Positions 17,215 to 24,945 of a stretch of DNA of 64,000 bases are shown one piece after another. The stretch is from DASUFZ01 sp035541475 (lineage in GTDB: Bacteria; Myxococcota_A; UBA9160; SMWR01). Numbering within the stretch: the first letter of the stretch is position 1; every line of letters begins with the position of its first letter. The notes under the pieces are model-generated. The model did no database searches, was not told where the DNA came from, and saw only the letters and a program-made list of their open reading frames with translations. The stretch is from assembly GCA_035541475.1 (NCBI GenBank), contig DATKND010000119.1:1-64000 (forward strand), written 5' to 3'. A program made the translations under genes and the position numbers.

Positions 17215-17628
17215 TCACCTCGACGACGTGCCGAAGGAGATGTTGTCGACGCCGCCCTGCTTGATCTGGTCCATCACCTGGATCAGCAGCCCCGACTCCG
17301 AGTTCTTCTCCGCCGTCACCATCACGCCCCAGTCGGGCTTCTGCGCGTGCAGGCGCACGATGTTCGGGCGCACGGCGCGCACGTCGACGAGGCGGCCGTC
17401 GACGATCACGTCGCCCGACGCCTTCACGACGACCGAGATGCTTCCGGTCTCCTTGCCGGTGGCCGGGCCGCTCGCGCCGCCGCCGTGCCGCTGCACCTGG
17501 AAGCCGAGCTCCTTCACGAACCCCGCGGTGATGATGAAGAAGATCAGGAGATTGAGGACGAAATCGAGCATCGGCGCGAGGTCGATGCCCGTCGTCTCCT
17601 CCATGTCGAAGTGACGTCGGAGCCGCAT
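17215..17628 (-). CDS. exbD: ExbD/TolR biopolymer transport protein (first copy)
   Basis: 137 residues, the same topology as its neighbour, with membrane helix PMLDFVLNLLIFFIITAGF carrying the functional Asp. The periplasmic domain includes VVVKASGDVIVDGRLVDVRA. It follows ExbB after one base. With ExbB it would form the proton-driven stator complex in the inner membrane that drives TonB. Confidence 0.9.
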   Translation of the reverse strand: MRLRRHFDMEETTGIDLAPMLDFVLNLLIFFIITAGFVKELGFQVQRHGGGASGPATGKETGSISVVVKASGDVIVDGRLVDVRAVRPNIVRLHAQKPDWGVMVTAEKNSESGLLIQVMDQIKQGGVDNISFGTSSR

Positions 17629-17629
17629 C

Positions 17630-18166
17630 TCAGTACGAGAGCTTGTCCGACATGTGCTCGGTCTCGAGCCGCGCGCGGTTCTGGAAGTAGTAGACCGGGT
17701 ATAGGCCGGTGATGCTGACGGCGAGGCCGGTCATCGTGCAGGTCATCGCCTCCGAGACGCCGGAGGCCATCGCGCGGGCGTCGGCCGAGCCGCGCAGCGC
17801 CATCGAGTCGAAGACCTGGAGCATGCCCGACACCGTGCCGATCAGTCCGAGCAGCGGCGAGAGCGGCACCAGCACACGGAGCAGCGGCATGTTCGCGCTC
17901 ATGCCGGCGTTGAGCCGTGAGATCAGGTAGCGGCGGATCTGCCGCGCGCACCACGACTGGTGCTCGTCCCGCGAGTTCCAGGTGTGGAGCGTCCGCTCGA
18001 TCTCACCCGGCAGCATGCGCGAGAAGTACCACCAGCGCTCGATCACGAGCGTCCACATCACGACGCCGCACAGGTAGATCAGCACGACGAAGGGACCGCC
18101 CGCGCGGATCATCTCCTGGACGGCGGTGTAGGGGTAGAAGAGCGTCTCGACGATGCGGTCAAGCAT
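17630..18166 (-). CDS. exbB: ExbB/MotA/TolQ proton channel protein
   Basis: 178 residues with three membrane segments: VVLIYLCGVVMWTLVIERWW, LLRVLVPLSPLLGLIGTVSG and ACTMTGLAVSITGLYP-like. The signature PLLGLIGTVSGMLQVFDSMA and the following SEAMTCTMTGLAVSI identify the MotA/TolQ/ExbB channel domain. It is the short, standard ExbB of the locus. It overlaps the extended ExbB upstream by 8 nt. Confidence 0.9.
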   Translation of the reverse strand: MLDRIVETLFYPYTAVQEMIRAGGPFVVLIYLCGVVMWTLVIERWWYFSRMLPGEIERTLHTWNSRDEHQSWCARQIRRYLISRLNAGMSANMPLLRVLVPLSPLLGLIGTVSGMLQVFDSMALRGSADARAMASGVSEAMTCTMTGLAVSITGLYPVYYFQNRARLETEHMSDKLSY

Positions 18167-19565
18167 GTCGCGGCCCCCTTCCGCCGAGCAGTCCGCCCTC
18201 TTCGCGCTCCTTCGCCCGCTCGAGGCTCTCGGCCAGCATGCCCGTGCTCTGCTCGTCGAGGATCTGCACCACGTTGCGCGACATCGACGAGAGCGCCGCG
18301 TTCATGAAGAGCAGCGGGATCGCGATGCCGAGGCCGAGCACCGTCGCGATCATGGCGGTCGAGATGCCGTGCGCCATGAGCCGCGGGTCGGAGGAGCCCG
18401 ACTCCGTGATGCTCTGGAAGGTGATGATCATGCCGACGACGGTGCCGATCAGGCCGAGCAGCGGGCCGGCCGCGACGGCGAGGCGCAGGAACGCCTGGAA
18501 GCGCTCGAGCTTCGGCACCTCGCGCAGCACGGCCTCGGAGATCCGCAGCTCGACCACCTCTGCGTCCTCCTCGATCGTGCCGGGATCGGCCTTGATCGAG
18601 GAGAGCACGCGCCCGAGCGCGTTGTCCTCCGTCGGGTGATCGAGGTTCGCGAGCTGGCGCCGCACTGCGATGCGCGCGCGGAGCAGGTAGAAGGCCTGGT
18701 AGATCGACAGCAGCGCGCCGATCGCGCCGACGAGCAGGATCACGTAGTTCACGCTCTCGCCGCGCTGGATGCGCTCGCCCCAGTTCGGCCGCTGCACGAT
18801 CAGCTGGAGCAGCGCGCCGCGCGACGGATCGACCGCCGCCTCGACGTAGCCCTGCTTCGCCTGCTGGAGCTCTCGCGCGAGGCTGACGAGGCCGCTCGGC
18901 GGCTGGCGCGGCAGGATGTTGAGCCTCCCGACGGACGGCTTGTAGTCGAGGAACTGCCCGTCGGTCATCGCGATGAAGCCGCCGATGCGGACGACCTCGG
19001 CCTCCTTCGGATTGCCGCCCGCGTCGTCGATCGAGGTCTTGAACTGGACGACGCGCCCGCTCTCGGTCATCTCGCGCTGGATCTCGAACCAGAGGCGCTC
19101 GAGCTCCTCGATCGAGGGCAGCTTCTTGGCCTTGCCGAGCGCGGCGAAGAATTCGTCGCGCTTCGGGAACTGCGCGCTGATCAGGGAGTTGTACATCACC
19201 GACGAGCCGTCGCCGGCCACCTGGCGCACCACGCCGAAGAGCTCGCCGAGGCTGCCGACGCGCTGGGTCATCGTCTCCTGGAGCTCGGCGAGCTTGCGCT
19301 CGTTCGCGTCGAACGTGGTGGAGAGCTGCTTCGAGTGCGCCTCGGCGGCGTCGCGCTTCTTGATCGCGTCGGCCAGCATGCTGGCCTGCTTCTCCTTGCT
19401 GGCGAGGAACTCCTTCTCGCGGGCCTCGTTCTCCTTGGCCTGGATCGCGCGCGTGTTGCGCGTCTGCTCGAGCAGCTCGTCGAGATCCACCGCCGCGAGG
19501 GCGGCGCTCGCGGCGCACAGCGGCGCGGCGAGCGCGAGCACGAGCACGGGGGTTCGGACACGCAT
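18159..19565 (-). CDS. ExbB-family protein with long periplasmic N-terminal domain (TtpC-like)
   Basis: 468 residues. A signal peptide (LVLALAAPLCAASAALA) and a coiled-coil region (about residues 30-110, KENEAREKEFLASKEKQASM) precede a periplasmic domain. Then come membrane helix VNYVILLVGAIGALLSIYQA and the C-terminal MotA/ExbB domain with PLLGLIGTVVGMIITFQSIT. This architecture matches TtpC of Vibrio TonB2 systems, which links ExbB2/ExbD2 to TonB2. Start and upstream stop overlap by one base (TGATG). Confidence 0.88.
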   Translation of the reverse strand: MRVRTPVLVLALAAPLCAASAALAAVDLDELLEQTRNTRAIQAKENEAREKEFLASKEKQASMLADAIKKRDAAEAHSKQLSTTFDANERKLAELQETMTQRVGSLGELFGVVRQVAGDGSSVMYNSLISAQFPKRDEFFAALGKAKKLPSIEELERLWFEIQREMTESGRVVQFKTSIDDAGGNPKEAEVVRIGGFIAMTDGQFLDYKPSVGRLNILPRQPPSGLVSLARELQQAKQGYVEAAVDPSRGALLQLIVQRPNWGERIQRGESVNYVILLVGAIGALLSIYQAFYLLRARIAVRRQLANLDHPTEDNALGRVLSSIKADPGTIEEDAEVVELRISEAVLREVPKLERFQAFLRLAVAAGPLLGLIGTVVGMIITFQSITESGSSDPRLMAHGISTAMIATVLGLGIAIPLLFMNAALSSMSRNVVQILDEQSTGMLAESLERAKEREEGGLLGGRGPRHA

Positions 19566-20455
19566 CACGACTTCGCCTCCTTCGGCGCCGGAACGGGCAC
19601 GGTCAGCATCTCGGGCGCGCGCGCCTTCTTGGCGACGCCGACGCCGATCTCGAAGGCATCGCGGTAGTGGTTGTCGACCACCCAGCCCTTCTTCTCCGCG
19701 TCCCAGTAGCCCGTCTCCTTGCGGTCGAGCGTCTGGTAGAGCAGCGCGACGCGACCGACGCGCAGGAACTCGACGGTGCGCGCGTCGGGGCCCTCGCCGA
19801 GCTTGCCCTCGTAGGCCTCGATCGTGCGCCCGTAGTCCATCTCGACCTGATAGGCCTCGACGATGCGGCGGTACTTCTCCGAGATCGTCACGTCCGCGCG
19901 GTCCATCATCGCCTTCAGCGTCTTGACGCGGTCGGAGCGCTCCTGCGCGAGGAAGGGCACGTCGAGCGCGACGAACTGCTCGAGCGTGTCGAGCATGCGC
20001 GTCATCAACGGCGACACCTCGCGCGAGGTGGTGTCTACCTCCTGCAGCTGCTGGTTGATCGCCGTCATCTCGTCGTTCTGCGACGCGACCTGCACCTCGA
20101 GCTGCTTCGCGTAGGTCTGGTAGCTCTCGGTGTCGGCGACGGCCTTGCGGTAGTCGGCGAGGAGCTTCTGCGTCTCGTCGTCGAGCTTGTCGATGCGGTC
20201 CTGCGACGCCTTCGAGTCGGAGTCGGAGGCCTGCTGCTCCTGCAGCGCGACGTTGAGCTTCTCGGCCCGCTTCTGGCTCTCCGACGGCTGCGGCGGAGCC
20301 GGAGCGGCGGCCGCCGGAGCTGCGGCCGGCGGCGCGCCGGCCTCCGCGCCCTTGGGCGGTTCGCCCTTCGCCGCTTCCTCCGCCACGGCCGCGAGCGCGA
20401 GCGCGCACAGCGCGCCGAGCAGCGCCAGACCCGAAACGATCGCCCTGGTTCTCAT
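19565..20455 (-). CDS. DUF3450 periplasmic coiled-coil protein of the TonB operon
   Basis: 296 residues with a signal peptide (VSGLALLGALCALALAAVAE). An Ala/Pro-rich linker covers residues 30-58. A long coiled coil follows (about 60-150, e.g. EKLNVALQEQQASDSDSKAS), then a C-terminal segment with RVALLYQTLDRKETGYWD, a DUF3450 landmark. DUF3450 proteins sit first in TonB2-like operons next to TtpC; their mechanism is not known. First gene of the seven-gene operon. Confidence 0.85.
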   Translation of the reverse strand: MRTRAIVSGLALLGALCALALAAVAEEAAKGEPPKGAEAGAPPAAAPAAAAPAPPQPSESQKRAEKLNVALQEQQASDSDSKASQDRIDKLDDETQKLLADYRKAVADTESYQTYAKQLEVQVASQNDEMTAINQQLQEVDTTSREVSPLMTRMLDTLEQFVALDVPFLAQERSDRVKTLKAMMDRADVTISEKYRRIVEAYQVEMDYGRTIEAYEGKLGEGPDARTVEFLRVGRVALLYQTLDRKETGYWDAEKKGWVVDNHYRDAFEIGVGVAKKARAPEMLTVPVPAPKEAKS

Positions 20456-20724
20456 ATGCCCTCGCGAGTCGCCGGAGAGTGCTCCGGAAACTGCCGTCTA
20501 CTGCGGGACCGACCGACACCCTGCCGACTACGCCCACGTGGGGAGGGCTTCGCCTGACAACCTCTCGGCCCCGCGCGCGGGAACGGGTCGTGCCCGCGTC
20601 GCGTCGATCCAATCGGAATGCCGGCGCACGACGGCCCACTCCTCGCGACCGGCAAAAAGTGGCGCGCAGAATACCATGCGCCGCCACACGACTGTCAACT
20701 CGGGTTGCCGCTGGAAGAGGGCGT
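20456..20724. other. Intergenic region upstream of the TonB operon
   Basis: No convincing gene. It must hold the promoter of the TonB operon (minus strand). The only marked structure is a 10-bp palindrome CCCACGTGGG at 20533-20542, a possible operator. No Fur-box-like AT-rich palindrome is visible. It is slightly less GC-rich than the flanking genes around 20640-20710. Confidence 0.5.
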
Positions 20725-20746
20725 GCCGCCGTCGGAAAACGGCGGC
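20725..20746 (-). terminator. Hairpin downstream of the GT2 gene
   Basis: Arms GCCGCCGT (20725-20732) and ACGGCGGC (20739-20746) with a 6-nt loop, starting 6 nt after the stop of the GT2 gene on the minus strand. Placement fits a terminator separating it from the TonB operon. There is no strong T run. Confidence 0.6.
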
Positions 20747-20752
20747 GCCGCT

Positions 20753-21799
20753 TCAATCACGCCACCAGGTCTTGAGCACCGTCCGCGCGAACGAGAGCCC
20801 GTAGCGGAGATCGCGGCCCTTCTTGCTCTCGCCGCCGGCGCGTCGCCTCACGGTGACCGGCACGTCTCCCATCCGGACTCCCTTCCGAGCCGCGTCGATC
20901 AGCAGCTCGGCGGTATGGAACTGGTCCTGGCGCAGCAGCAGCCGCGCGAGCTGCGACGCCCGCAGCGCGCGGAAGCCGTTCGAGCAGTCCGTCACGCGCA
21001 CCGGCGTGAGCAGGCGGATCAGCGCGTTGAAGACGTGGATGCCGAGCCAGCGAACCTGGCTGTCGCGCTCGTGGCGGCCGAGGATGCGCGAGCCGATCGC
21101 GAAGTCGAGACGGCCCTCGGCCACCGGCCGCACCAGCGACTCGATCTCGGAGGGCAGGTGCTGGCCGTCGGCGTCGAGCGTGACCACGATCTCGGCGCCG
21201 TGCGCGATCGCGACGTCGAAGCCGAGTCGCAGCGCCGCGCCGCCGCCGCGCCGGAGCGGCGCGCGCAGCACCAACGCGCCCGCGCGCTCCGCCACCTCGG
21301 CGGTGCCGTCGCGGCTGCCGTCGTCGACGACGAGCGCGGCGAGCGGCCGGCCGCAGACCGAGGCCGGCATCGCGGCGAGGACCCCGCCGATGTTCTCCGC
21401 CTCGTCGAAGGCCGGCAACACGGCGACCACCGGCGGCAGCCGCGAGTGTTCCGGATGCAGGCGCCGGAACTCGGCGAGCCCGAGCGCGCGCACGAGGCGG
21501 TCGAACTGCTCGTCCTGCAGCGAGCCCTTCGCGCGCGCCGCCAGCACCAGCAGCCAGAGCAGCAGGTTCGACGCGATCAGCACCGCGATCAGGCGGCTCC
21601 ACTGCGCGTGCTCGAGCATCAGCATGTCGCGCAGCGCGTTGACCGAATTCGGGAAGGCCGACACGCACGCGAGCGCCGCGCCGAAGAGCGTCGCGAGCGC
21701 GAAGTCGCTGCGGCGCGAGCGCGCGCCGCGGAAGCGCGCGAACGCGACGGCGAGCACGCCGGCGCCGAGCGCGAGTCCGAGCCAGCGCAGGATCGACAC
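20753..21799 (-). CDS. GT2 glycosyltransferase with N-terminal DUF2304-like membrane domain
   Basis: 348 residues. Residues 1-110 contain two or three hydrophobic helices (LGLALGAGVLAVAFARF, FALATLFGAALACVSAF, LIAVLIASNLLLWLLVLAA), resembling DUF2304. Residues 120-345 are a GT-A fold: VVAVLPAFDEAENIGGVLAA, the nucleotide-binding LVVDDGSRDGTAEVAE and the metal motif VVTLDADGQHLPSEI. The C-terminal block RVTDCSNGFRALRA follows. It resembles polyprenyl-phosphate mannose/glucose synthases. DUF2304 is usually a separate small protein beside such GT2 genes, so this is a fusion. Directly downstream of sqdB with 9 nt between them. Confidence 0.85.
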   Translation of the reverse strand: MSILRWLGLALGAGVLAVAFARFRGARSRRSDFALATLFGAALACVSAFPNSVNALRDMLMLEHAQWSRLIAVLIASNLLLWLLVLAARAKGSLQDEQFDRLVRALGLAEFRRLHPEHSRLPPVVAVLPAFDEAENIGGVLAAMPASVCGRPLAALVVDDGSRDGTAEVAERAGALVLRAPLRRGGGAALRLGFDVAIAHGAEIVVTLDADGQHLPSEIESLVRPVAEGRLDFAIGSRILGRHERDSQVRWLGIHVFNALIRLLTPVRVTDCSNGFRALRASQLARLLLRQDQFHTAELLIDAARKGVRMGDVPVTVRRRAGGESKKGRDLRYGLSFARTVLKTWWRD

Positions 21800-21808
21800 G
21801 ACTCCCGC

Positions 21809-23146
21809 CTAACTTTGCCGGGCCTTCGCGCTCGCTATTCGCTCGCGCTCGGGCCTCCGGCCTTCGCTCGGCAAGCCTGTGCGATCTTCGCTCGGCTGCG
21901 CCTCGCTGCGCCCCGGACGGCTTGCCTCGCTGCGCGTCGGCCGACTGTCGTCGGCCTCCTTGCGACTCAGGTAGTCGGAACGGCGGCGGCTGCCGTCCCA
22001 GCGGATGTCGGGGAACTGCGCCTCCTTGCGCTCCTCGATGCGCTCGCGGTGCGGCAGCAGGTCGCGCAGCATGCAGCGGAGCTCCGTGTCCATGTCGGAG
22101 GCGGGCACGTAGCCGAGGTCGCGGAGGAGCTGGGAGTCGGGACGATAGTAGTGCTGCTCGGCCTCGGTGCGCGGGTTCTCCATCGGGTGGATCTTCACGT
22201 CGAGGCCGAGCTCCGCCGCGATGCGCTGCACGCGCGCCGCGAGCTCGGAGACGTCGTAGACGTCCTCGAACTGGTTGAAGACGCGGTACTCGCCCGCGCG
22301 CGGCGGGTTCTCCAGCGCGAGCGTCAGACACTGCATCGAGTCGGAGAGCGGCAGGAAGCCGCGCTTCTGGCGGCCCTGTCCGTAGGGCGAGAGCGGCAAT
22401 CCGATCACCGCCTGCGCGCAGAAGCGGTTGATCGCCGTGCCGAAGGCCTGGTCGAAGTCGAAGCGCGTCGCGAGCGCGGGCTCGTCCTGCTGCTCCGGGA
22501 TGCGCGTTCCGTAGACGACGCCCTGCATGATGTCGGTCGAGCGCAGGCCCCACAGGCGACAGGCCATCTCGACGTTGTGCGAGTCGTGCACCTTCGACTG
22601 GTGGTACCAGGAATTGGCGCGGCGCGGGAAGAGCGCGCGGTCGCGGCGGCCGCGGAACTCGAGCTCGAACCAGCCCTCCGGGATGTCGAGGTTCGGCGTG
22701 CCGTACTCGCCCATGGTCCCGAGCTTGACGAGGTGGCAGTCGGGCACGACCTCGCGCAGCGCGTGCAAGGTGACGAGCGTCCCCATCACGTTGTTGGTCT
22801 GCGTCATCACCGCGTGGTGGACGTCGATCATCGAGAACGGCGCGGAGGGCTGCTCGCCGAGGTAGACGACGGCCTCCGGGCGGAACGAGCGGTAGGCGTT
22901 CCAGACGAAGTCCCACTCCGTGAGGTCGCCGCGGTAGAAGCGCAGGTTCTGGCCGAGGTGCCTCGCGTAGGCGGAGAGCCGCTCGGCCATCGGGGCGATC
23001 GGGATGGCCGACTGCGAGCCCATCTGCCCGACCCACGCGCGCCGCGCGTAGTTGTCGATGCCGGCGACCTCGTGGCCGCGCGCCGCGAGGTGGATCGCGA
23101 GGGTCCAGCCGAGATATCCGTCGACGCCCGTGATCAGGACTCGCAT
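21809..23146 (-). CDS. sqdB: UDP-sulfoquinovose synthase (SQD1/SqdB family)
   Basis: 445 residues of the extended short-chain dehydrogenase family. NAD-binding motif GVDGYLGW is at 7-14. GEQPSAPFSMID (97-108), KLGTMGEYGTPNLDIPEG (141-158, catalytic Thr about 144) and YHQSKVHDSHN (181-191, Tyr181/Lys185) match SQD1, which converts UDP-glucose plus sulfite to UDP-sulfoquinovose. Residues after about 390 are not family sequence: they are low-complexity SRPTRSEA-type residues encoded by a dispersed repeat. Together with the GT2 this suggests transfer of a sulfonated sugar. Confidence 0.9.
   Translation of the reverse strand: MRVLITGVDGYLGWTLAIHLAARGHEVAGIDNYARRAWVGQMGSQSAIPIAPMAERLSAYARHLGQNLRFYRGDLTEWDFVWNAYRSFRPEAVVYLGEQPSAPFSMIDVHHAVMTQTNNVMGTLVTLHALREVVPDCHLVKLGTMGEYGTPNLDIPEGWFELEFRGRRDRALFPRRANSWYHQSKVHDSHNVEMACRLWGLRSTDIMQGVVYGTRIPEQQDEPALATRFDFDQAFGTAINRFCAQAVIGLPLSPYGQGRQKRGFLPLSDSMQCLTLALENPPRAGEYRVFNQFEDVYDVSELAARVQRIAAELGLDVKIHPMENPRTEAEQHYYRPDSQLLRDLGYVPASDMDTELRCMLRDLLPHRERIEERKEAQFPDIRWDGSRRRSDYLSRKEADDSRPTRSEASRPGRSEAQPSEDRTGLPSEGRRPERERIASAKARQS
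21815..21966 (-). repeat. Dispersed junction repeat, copy C (sqdB 3' end)
   Basis: On the minus strand it starts GAGTCGCAAGGAGGCCGAC like copy A, has hairpin GGCCGAC-GACA-GTCGGCC, then CGCAGCGAGGC. An internal insertion shares sequence with copy D (GCAAGCCGTC, GCGAAGATCG), then GAAGGCCGG and AAGGCCCGGC as in copy B. It is longer than A and B. It encodes the last 50 or so residues of SqdB and ends about 15 nt before the GT2 start. Confidence 0.85.
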
Positions 23147-23263
23147 GCAGAGGCTCGCTTCGGTGACGCGCCATCATGCCATGAGCGCGCGGCGCGTGCC
23201 GTGCACCGGCGACGCGCTCGTCAGATATCGCCTCGTCCTGGCTCCGCGTTTCGCCTAGTGAGG
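23147..23263. other. Short intergenic region
   Basis: 117 bp between the TPR membrane protein and sqdB on the same strand. Slightly AT-enriched near 23170-23190 and 23220-23230 (AGATAT). It may hold an sqdB promoter, but I see no clear -35/-10 pair, hairpin or small gene. Confidence 0.4.
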
Positions 23264-24922
23264 TCAGGGCTCGCGGTACGGCCGGCCCTCGCGGTAGAGC
23301 GCGAGCCGCGCTGCGATCGGGGCCGCGAGCTCGCGCTTCGCGTGGTCGAGCGCCTGTTGCGCCGTGCGCTGCGCGTCGGCATAGCGGCCGGCCGCGGCGT
23401 AGGCGGCCGCGAGCGTGTCGAGCGCCTCGGCGTCGCGCGGGCCGAGCCGCGAGACGGACTCCTCGGAGAACGCCACCGCCTCGCGTACCGCCTCCTCGCT
23501 GCCGTCATGCACGGCGAGCGTCCAGGCCAGGTTGTTCATGAGGGTCGGGTCGCGTCGCAGCGCGAGCGCACGACGGTAGGCGTCCTCGGTCTCCCGCGTC
23601 TCGCCGCGCGCGGCGTGCGCCTCCGCGAGCGCCGAGAGGACGCCGATGCGGTCCCGTCCGATGAGCGACAGCCGTCGCGCCGCGGCCTCGAGGCGTTCCG
23701 GGTCGCGGCTGCGGATCGCATGCGCGTCCCAGAGCTCGATCAGCGGCACGACGGTGCAGAGCGCGGCCACGGAGAAGACCGCGAACGCGAGCGCGGGCCG
23801 GCGACGCGGCGCGGCGTCGCCCCGGTCGCCGCCGCTTCGGAGCAGCAGCTTTGCGACGCGCCCGTCGCGCAGCTTCCAGACCGCGCCGTCGAGCACGAAG
23901 TGGTGCAGGTTGATCACCGAGAAGAGCAGGATCGAGAGGCCGCCCGACCACGAGAGCGGCCCGAGCAGGCGCGGCGAGAAGAGCAGCGCCGGCAGCTCGC
24001 CGATCAGAACGCCCGCGAGCAGCGCCTTGCCGAGGTACGGGGTCAGGCGGCGAGCCGCACCGCTCTGCCTCGCGTAGTACGAGGTGATCCAGAGATACTG
24101 GACGGAGTGCGCGATCGAGGCCCAGACCGCCGTGAAGGCCAGCCCTTCGAGCGGGCGGTCGCGCGCCGAGAAGAGCGCCGGTAGCACGAACCAGAGCGAC
24201 TGCGAGGCGGCCAGCAGCGCCGGCGCGACCAGATCCGCGGCGCGCGCGCCCGCGCGCACGAAGAGCCCCGCCGACGCCGCGAGGCAGCCGAGGAAGGCGA
24301 CGAGCCCCACGGCCGCGAGTCGGGCCGCGAGCTCGCGCGGGATGCCGAGCGAGAAGGCGTCGTAGCCGCGGCCGTCGGCCAGGAACTCCGGCGCGAAGCT
24401 CCGTCCCGTGTGCGCCTGGAACGCCAGCAGCGCGATCGCGAAGCTCAGCACGTACGCCGCGTACAACGTGCGCTTGGCCCCCGGCTCCACCGCGACACCG
24501 CGCCGGCGCAGGAAGAGCAGCGAGAGCCCGTAGTTCTGTCCGGCGAAGTGCCACGGGCTCCACGCGAAGTAGAGGGTCATCAGGAACGAGCCGAGGCCGT
24601 GCCAGTAGAGGCCGGCGACGAAGAGCGCGGCCAGCACGAGGCTCGCGTGAACGGCGAAGAGCCGATAGCGGCGACGATCCTCGGCGCGCTCGTAGACGCG
24701 CAGCAGGGTGGCGCCATAGTGCGGCGTCGAGACCAGCAGGCCGAGCCCGAGCGTGATCTCGATCGGCCAGTCCGTCAGCGCGAGCCGACTCCCGAGCCAC
24801 ATGAGCAGCGGCAGGCTGAGCAGGTAGCCTGCGCCTGCGCCGAGCAGCAGGTCGGCGCGGGGGCCATGCAGCCAGGGGCTCTCCGGACGCGCGACGTGAC
24901 TCGAGACCGTCACGTCGACCAT
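23264..24922 (-). CDS. Polytopic membrane protein with conserved His motifs and C-terminal TPR
   Basis: 552 residues. About ten membrane helices cover residues 25-385, followed by a helical repeat region (400-540) of TPR type (AYRRALALRRDPTLMNNLAW). The membrane part carries notable polar motifs: STPHYGATLLRVYER near 64, AWSPWHFAGQNYGLSLL near 120, SIAHSVQYLWITSYYARQ near 285 and SVINLHHFVLDGAVWKLRD near 345. I do not recognise a named family; the repeated membrane His residues could bind haem or metal. Its tail RLALYREGRPYREP echoes the end of the TPR glycosyltransferase at 36641-38584. Divergent from the next gene across 23 bp. Confidence 0.75.
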   Translation of the reverse strand: MVDVTVSSHVARPESPWLHGPRADLLLGAGAGYLLSLPLLMWLGSRLALTDWPIEITLGLGLLVSTPHYGATLLRVYERAEDRRRYRLFAVHASLVLAALFVAGLYWHGLGSFLMTLYFAWSPWHFAGQNYGLSLLFLRRRGVAVEPGAKRTLYAAYVLSFAIALLAFQAHTGRSFAPEFLADGRGYDAFSLGIPRELAARLAAVGLVAFLGCLAASAGLFVRAGARAADLVAPALLAASQSLWFVLPALFSARDRPLEGLAFTAVWASIAHSVQYLWITSYYARQSGAARRLTPYLGKALLAGVLIGELPALLFSPRLLGPLSWSGGLSILLFSVINLHHFVLDGAVWKLRDGRVAKLLLRSGGDRGDAAPRRRPALAFAVFSVAALCTVVPLIELWDAHAIRSRDPERLEAAARRLSLIGRDRIGVLSALAEAHAARGETRETEDAYRRALALRRDPTLMNNLAWTLAVHDGSEEAVREAVAFSEESVSRLGPRDAEALDTLAAAYAAAGRYADAQRTAQQALDHAKRELAAPIAARLALYREGRPYREP

Positions 24923-24945
24923 GATACGCCGACACCAGATTCCAC

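Noticed and set aside
20618..24184. A 1188-codon plus-strand open frame antisense to the GT2, sqdB and TPR membrane genes
   Set aside because: Low-complexity Arg/Glu/Ala composition; the minus-strand frames carry clear enzyme motifs. Length alone is not evidence at this GC content.
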